From Bacillota bacterium (GTDB taxonomy: Bacteria; Bacillota; Bacilli; Lactobacillales; Streptococcaceae), in assembly GCA_021781855.1 (NCBI GenBank), contig JAJXWC010000038.1, positions 1-15,389 on the forward strand: DNA of 15,389 bases, read 5' to 3'. Positions 12,612 through 15,389 of this stretch are shown here, piece after piece (within the stretch, counting starts at the first letter, position 1; each line of letters opens with the position of its first letter). The notes below the pieces were generated by a model. It was given only the letters and a program-made list of their open reading frames with translations. It ran no database searches and was not told where the DNA came from. The translations under genes and the position numbers were made by a program.

Positions 12612-12664
12612 GAAGCAGAGATTGAGCTTGGCGAGGAATTTAACCTAGCAAGCACTGCTGAGAT
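12612..12664 (+). repeat. Mini-repeat 4, tandem to copy B
   Basis: It starts GAAGCAGAGATTGAG and ends TAGCAAGCACTGCTGAGAT (12646-12664). That last 19-mer is repeated identically at 12843-12861, the 3' end of copy B, 197 bp later. The unit is therefore a deleted copy joined head to tail with the full element. Confidence 0.7.
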
Positions 12665-12864
12665 GAAGCAGAGACTTACTTGGTGGGAGTTTCAACTCCC
12701 ACCAAGTTTAGGGTACAACCTCACATCTTTGATATGAGGTTACCCTGTCTCAGAAGTCAAGCCACTAAAGTGGCTGACCCTAGAGCAGTCAAGCGAAATT
12801 CGAAGCTTAGTGCTGCTTATCCCGCCTAAGAGGCGGGGGTATTAGCAAGCACTGCTGAGATAAA
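12665..12864 (+). repeat. Composite structured repeat, copy B (200 bp), in the pbp2B leader
   Basis: It starts GAAGCAGAGACTTACTTGG. It carries:
- a perfect stem ACTTGGTGGGAGTT / AACTCCCACCAAGT
- stem AGGGTA...AACCTCA / TGAGGTTACCCT
- hairpin GCCACTAAAGTGGC
- the CTGACCCTAGAGCAG segment and GCGAAATTCGAAGC
- hairpin CCCGCC-TAAGA-GGCGGG
- the 3' end TAGCAAGCACTGCTGAGATAAA.
Compared with copies A and C it lacks exactly one 54-nt arm (TAGGTGAAAA...CTGCTTA). It ends 27 bp before the pbp2B ATG, sense to the gene. Confidence 0.82.
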
Positions 12865-12891
12865 TTTCAAGAGCAAGTAACGGAGAATGTC

Positions 12892-15063
12892 ATGCCTTAT
12901 TCCAAAAAATCTGACCAGAACGAGAAAAAACAGGAACTCTCAAGAAAATCAATGAAACACCCTGTCCAATCAATTCCAGCGCGCGTGAACATTTTGTTCT
13001 TCGTGATTTTCGTGTTGTTCATGATTTTGATTGGCAAACTATACAATATGCAAATCATGAACCCTAAGTTTTATGCAGATAAAAATTCTGGTGTCGGCTC
13101 TAATTACACTATTACGCAGGGCGCACCTCGCGGAAATATTTATGATGCAACAGGAAAGCCGTTGGCCACAACCACACCAGTCGAAGCCGTTGAATTCACG
13201 CGCGGACAAAATACAACAGCAGCTCAGATGCGTACGGTTGCAGACAGCTTATCCACTATCATTTCATCAACTTCAAGCACGGCTACTTTAACAACCCGTG
13301 ATAAAAAAGACTATTATCTGGCTGACCCTAAAAATCTTGCAAAAGTCACGGCTAGTCTAACAAGCAAAGAAAAAACTACCGCCTCTGGTCAGGCTTTGAC
13401 AGGAGCGGAGATTTACACCGTCCAACTCAGTAAAGTAACTGATGCCGACTTGAATTTTACACCTCAACAGACTTTTGCCGCTCAGTTGTATAAAATGATG
13501 AACGGAACGACCATATTTAATACCACAACGATTGCCATTGGTAATATTACAGCTGACCAGCAAGCTGCGATTGCTCAACGCGAAGGAAATCTCCCTGGGA
13601 TTAGTGTCACAACAGGCTGGAATCGTAGCACAGCAAATGATTCATTGACGCCGCTCATAGGCACGGTTTCCAGTCAAGCTGCAGGACTTCCTTCTGATGA
13701 GGCTGCAAAGCTTCTTAAAGAAGGCTATCAGCGTAATGACCGAGTCGGAACCTCATATCTTGAAAAATCCTACGAACAATACCTCCAAGGAACACACCAA
13801 GTAAGCAAGGTCATTATAGATAAAAGCGGTAATGTCTCAGGAACTAAGATTACTCAGCAAGGCAAAAAAGGAGACGACCTTAAATTAACGATTAATCTTG
13901 ATTTCCAAAATGCAGTGGATGGTATTCTTCAGCAAGAATTGAACAAAGCAGTGGGCACAGGTGCAGGAACATATGGTACAGGTGCGTATGCTGTCGTTTT
14001 AAATGCTAAGACGGGTGCGGTACTTGCGATGTCAGGCTTTAAACGAGACACAACAACAGGTCAGCTTACACCAGATGTTTTAGGAACGATGAACAATGCT
14101 TATGAACCAGGTTCTGCTGTAAAACCGGCGACATTGACAACAGGTTGGGCTTCGGGTGCAATTTCAGGAGACCAAGTCTTTACAGACCAGATTATTCAGA
14201 TGCAAGGTTCGAAAACAATCACTTCTGACTGGGGAAGTACATTCCCAGTTCCGCTGAATGCTATTCAAGCACTAGAATATTCGTCAAATAGCTACATGGC
14301 ACAGGTAGCAATGGCAATGTTGGGACAAACTTATACACCTAATATGTATTTGGCAACGGATAAAGCAACACAAGTCTGGAAAAATTTCCGCACAACTTTC
14401 GCTTCATACGGTTTAGGAACTTCGACAGGTTTTGATATTCCCGAAGGTTCTACGGGATTACTAGGAGCAGATACCAGCGCAACAAATGCTGTCTTTCAAT
14501 CAATTGGACAGTATGATAATTATACACCTCTGCAAATGGGAACTTATGCCATGACACTTGCAAATAAAGGGAAGCGTCTTTCACCACACATTGTGCAAGG
14601 GATTTATGAAAGCAATACAAATGGTGGTTTGGGAAATCTTGTAAAAACGATTGAACCCAAAGTAATGGATAATGTTAATATTACACCGGAAGATATGAAC
14701 ATTATTCAGCAAGGAATGTATCAAGTGACTCATGGAACCTATTCAAGTTACGGTTTTGGTCCGACAGGTTTACATACCCAAGAAGGAATAGCACAATCCA
14801 TCTCTGAAAAAACAGGAACAGCACAAACTTCGACCAGAGATTCTCAGGGAAATCTTATTTACAATCCAGACGGAAGTTTGCTTGAAACTTATATCAGTAA
14901 TGCTGTTTCGTTTGCTCCTTCTGACAACCCGCAAATTGCAGTCGCTGTTATGGTTCCCCAAACGTCACTTGTAAATAATCAAGTTGCGCAAACAGCAAAC
15001 TACATCACGAATGATATTTATAAAACCTATTTTGCTAATGCGCAATTCCAACAGTCAAATTGA
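12892..15063 (+). CDS. pbp2B: Penicillin-binding protein 2B (class B transpeptidase)
   Basis: This 723-aa monofunctional DD-transpeptidase cross-links peptidoglycan during peripheral/elongation growth, probably with RodA. It has a basic cytoplasmic N-terminus (1-31), one membrane helix (about 33-53), a pedestal/dimerisation domain including APRGNIYDATGKPLA and GTVSSQAAGLPSDEA, then the transpeptidase domain: SAVK with nucleophile Ser408 and Lys411, SSN at 464-466 and KTGT at 640-643. Similarity to pneumococcal PBP2B (penA) is evident throughout, e.g. RNDRVGTSYLEKSYEQYLQG and EALEYSSN-like blocks. SD GGAG (12882-12885) supports the ATG. Copy B of the repeat ends 27 bp upstream and copy C starts 57 bp downstream, so the gene is bracketed by direct copies. 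Confidence 0.96.
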   Translation: MPYSKKSDQNEKKQELSRKSMKHPVQSIPARVNILFFVIFVLFMILIGKLYNMQIMNPKFYADKNSGVGSNYTITQGAPRGNIYDATGKPLATTTPVEAVEFTRGQNTTAAQMRTVADSLSTIISSTSSTATLTTRDKKDYYLADPKNLAKVTASLTSKEKTTASGQALTGAEIYTVQLSKVTDADLNFTPQQTFAAQLYKMMNGTTIFNTTTIAIGNITADQQAAIAQREGNLPGISVTTGWNRSTANDSLTPLIGTVSSQAAGLPSDEAAKLLKEGYQRNDRVGTSYLEKSYEQYLQGTHQVSKVIIDKSGNVSGTKITQQGKKGDDLKLTINLDFQNAVDGILQQELNKAVGTGAGTYGTGAYAVVLNAKTGAVLAMSGFKRDTTTGQLTPDVLGTMNNAYEPGSAVKPATLTTGWASGAISGDQVFTDQIIQMQGSKTITSDWGSTFPVPLNAIQALEYSSNSYMAQVAMAMLGQTYTPNMYLATDKATQVWKNFRTTFASYGLGTSTGFDIPEGSTGLLGADTSATNAVFQSIGQYDNYTPLQMGTYAMTLANKGKRLSPHIVQGIYESNTNGGLGNLVKTIEPKVMDNVNITPEDMNIIQQGMYQVTHGTYSSYGFGPTGLHTQEGIAQSISEKTGTAQTSTRDSQGNLIYNPDGSLLETYISNAVSFAPSDNPQIAVAVMVPQTSLVNNQVAQTANYITNDIYKTYFANAQFQQSN

Positions 15064-15076
15064 AGTGATTAGTTCA
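15061..15076. repeat. Near-palindrome TGAAGTGATTAGTTCA at the pbp2B stop
   Basis: The reverse complement, TGAACTAATCACTTCA, matches the motif TGAAGNAATCACTTCA seen at 2691-2706, 10560-10577 and 12451-12468. Its TGA is the pbp2B stop codon. Confidence 0.4.
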
Positions 15077-15120
15077 AAGATTGTTATTCCGACCAAATTG
15101 TAGCGGAGAGAGTGGTTAAT

Positions 15121-15389
15121 GAAGCAGAGACTTACTTGGTGGGAGTTTTAACTCCCACCAAGTCTAGGGTATAACCTCTAGGTGAAAAAACTAAGCGACC
15201 TGTAAGCGGCTAAAGCCGCAACAGTCTGCTTAACATCTTTGATATGAGGTTACCCTGTCCACCTACGGTATCCATTCGCTCTATCTCCACTTTGCTACGC
15301 TGTCGATACTCGCTACGCTGCTAAAGCAGCTAGTCGTAATCGCAAGTGGCTAAAGCCACAAGGCGAAATGGTCAGAAGTCAAGCCACTA
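15121..15389 (+). repeat. Composite structured repeat, copy C, with internal insert, running off the window
   Basis: It starts GAAGCAGAGACTTACTTGG like copy B but contains the 54-nt arm found in copy A (hairpin GCGGCTAAAGCCGC). After CCCTGTC a 112-nt insert (15260-15371) interrupts it, and homology resumes at TCAGAAGTCAAGCCACTA. The insert can be closed by CCATTCGC / GCGAAATGG and carries the hairpins CTGCTAAAGCAG and GTGGCTAAAGCCAC. The 3' end lies beyond the window. Confidence 0.78.

Noticed and set aside
12525..12737. 70-codon ORF starting at TTG between gpmA and pbp2B
   Set aside because: It has a poor start, no SD, and its second half runs through mini-repeat 4 and copy B. The opening TTGTCA is better read as a -35 element. 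Protein composition (Lys-rich, then repeat-derived) is not convincing.
12612..15389. CRISPR array
   Set aside because: The repeats are few, unequal in length and not separated by regular spacers, and no cas gene is present.

Overview
The window looks like chromosome from a Lactococcus species. The ThiT, YdbC, GpmA and PBP2B proteins read like close relatives of the lactococcal/streptococcal ones. The neighbourhood thiT - methionine transporter - gpmA - pbp2B fits what I remember of Lactococcus. A sequence matching the lactococcal PurBox is also present. I cannot name the species from the sequence alone.

Layout. 1-158 is the 3' end of a probable secreted surface protein. 336-1864 (+) carries murA2/murZ and a small PC4-like ssDNA-binding protein (YdbC). 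2044-6351 (-) is a vitamin/cofactor block, listed here in transcription order: thiT (thiamine ECF S-component, behind a TPP riboswitch), ybaK (Cys-tRNA(Pro) deacylase), coaB, coaC (pantothenate to CoA), panT (probable pantothenate ECF S-component), bioY (biotin ECF S-component) and a DUF3397 membrane protein. 6903-10091 (+) is a methionine ABC importer (metQ-metN-metP) behind a T-box leader whose candidate specifier codon is AUG. 10184-12347 (+) holds a small Xre-type regulator, an MtaR/CpsY-like LysR regulator and gpmA. 12892-15063 (+) is the class B penicillin-binding protein PBP2B.

The genes are ordinary core functions. The unusual content lies between them. A structured repeat of about 200-260 bp occurs three times: copy A 6405-6662 (-), copy B 12665-12864 (+), and copy C from 15121 past the window end (+). 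Shorter derivatives lie near 219-254, 1877-1911 and 12612-12664. The copies keep several hairpins while the stem sequences change in compensating ways, which suggests a selected RNA (or single-stranded DNA) fold. Copies A and B sit in the 5' leaders of thiT and pbp2B, in sense orientation. Copy A lies between the TPP aptamer and the terminator/SD hairpin that should be its expression platform. The copies contain no transposase. The 3' part, with a C-rich/G-rich hairpin just before the end, resembles the right end / omega-RNA region of IS200/IS605-TnpB elements. My leading guess is a non-autonomous derivative of that kind, not proven here. Other intergenic gaps (1943-1984, 2401-2720, 10473-10578, 12355-12469) hold related hairpin modules, many with a CTAAAG-type loop.
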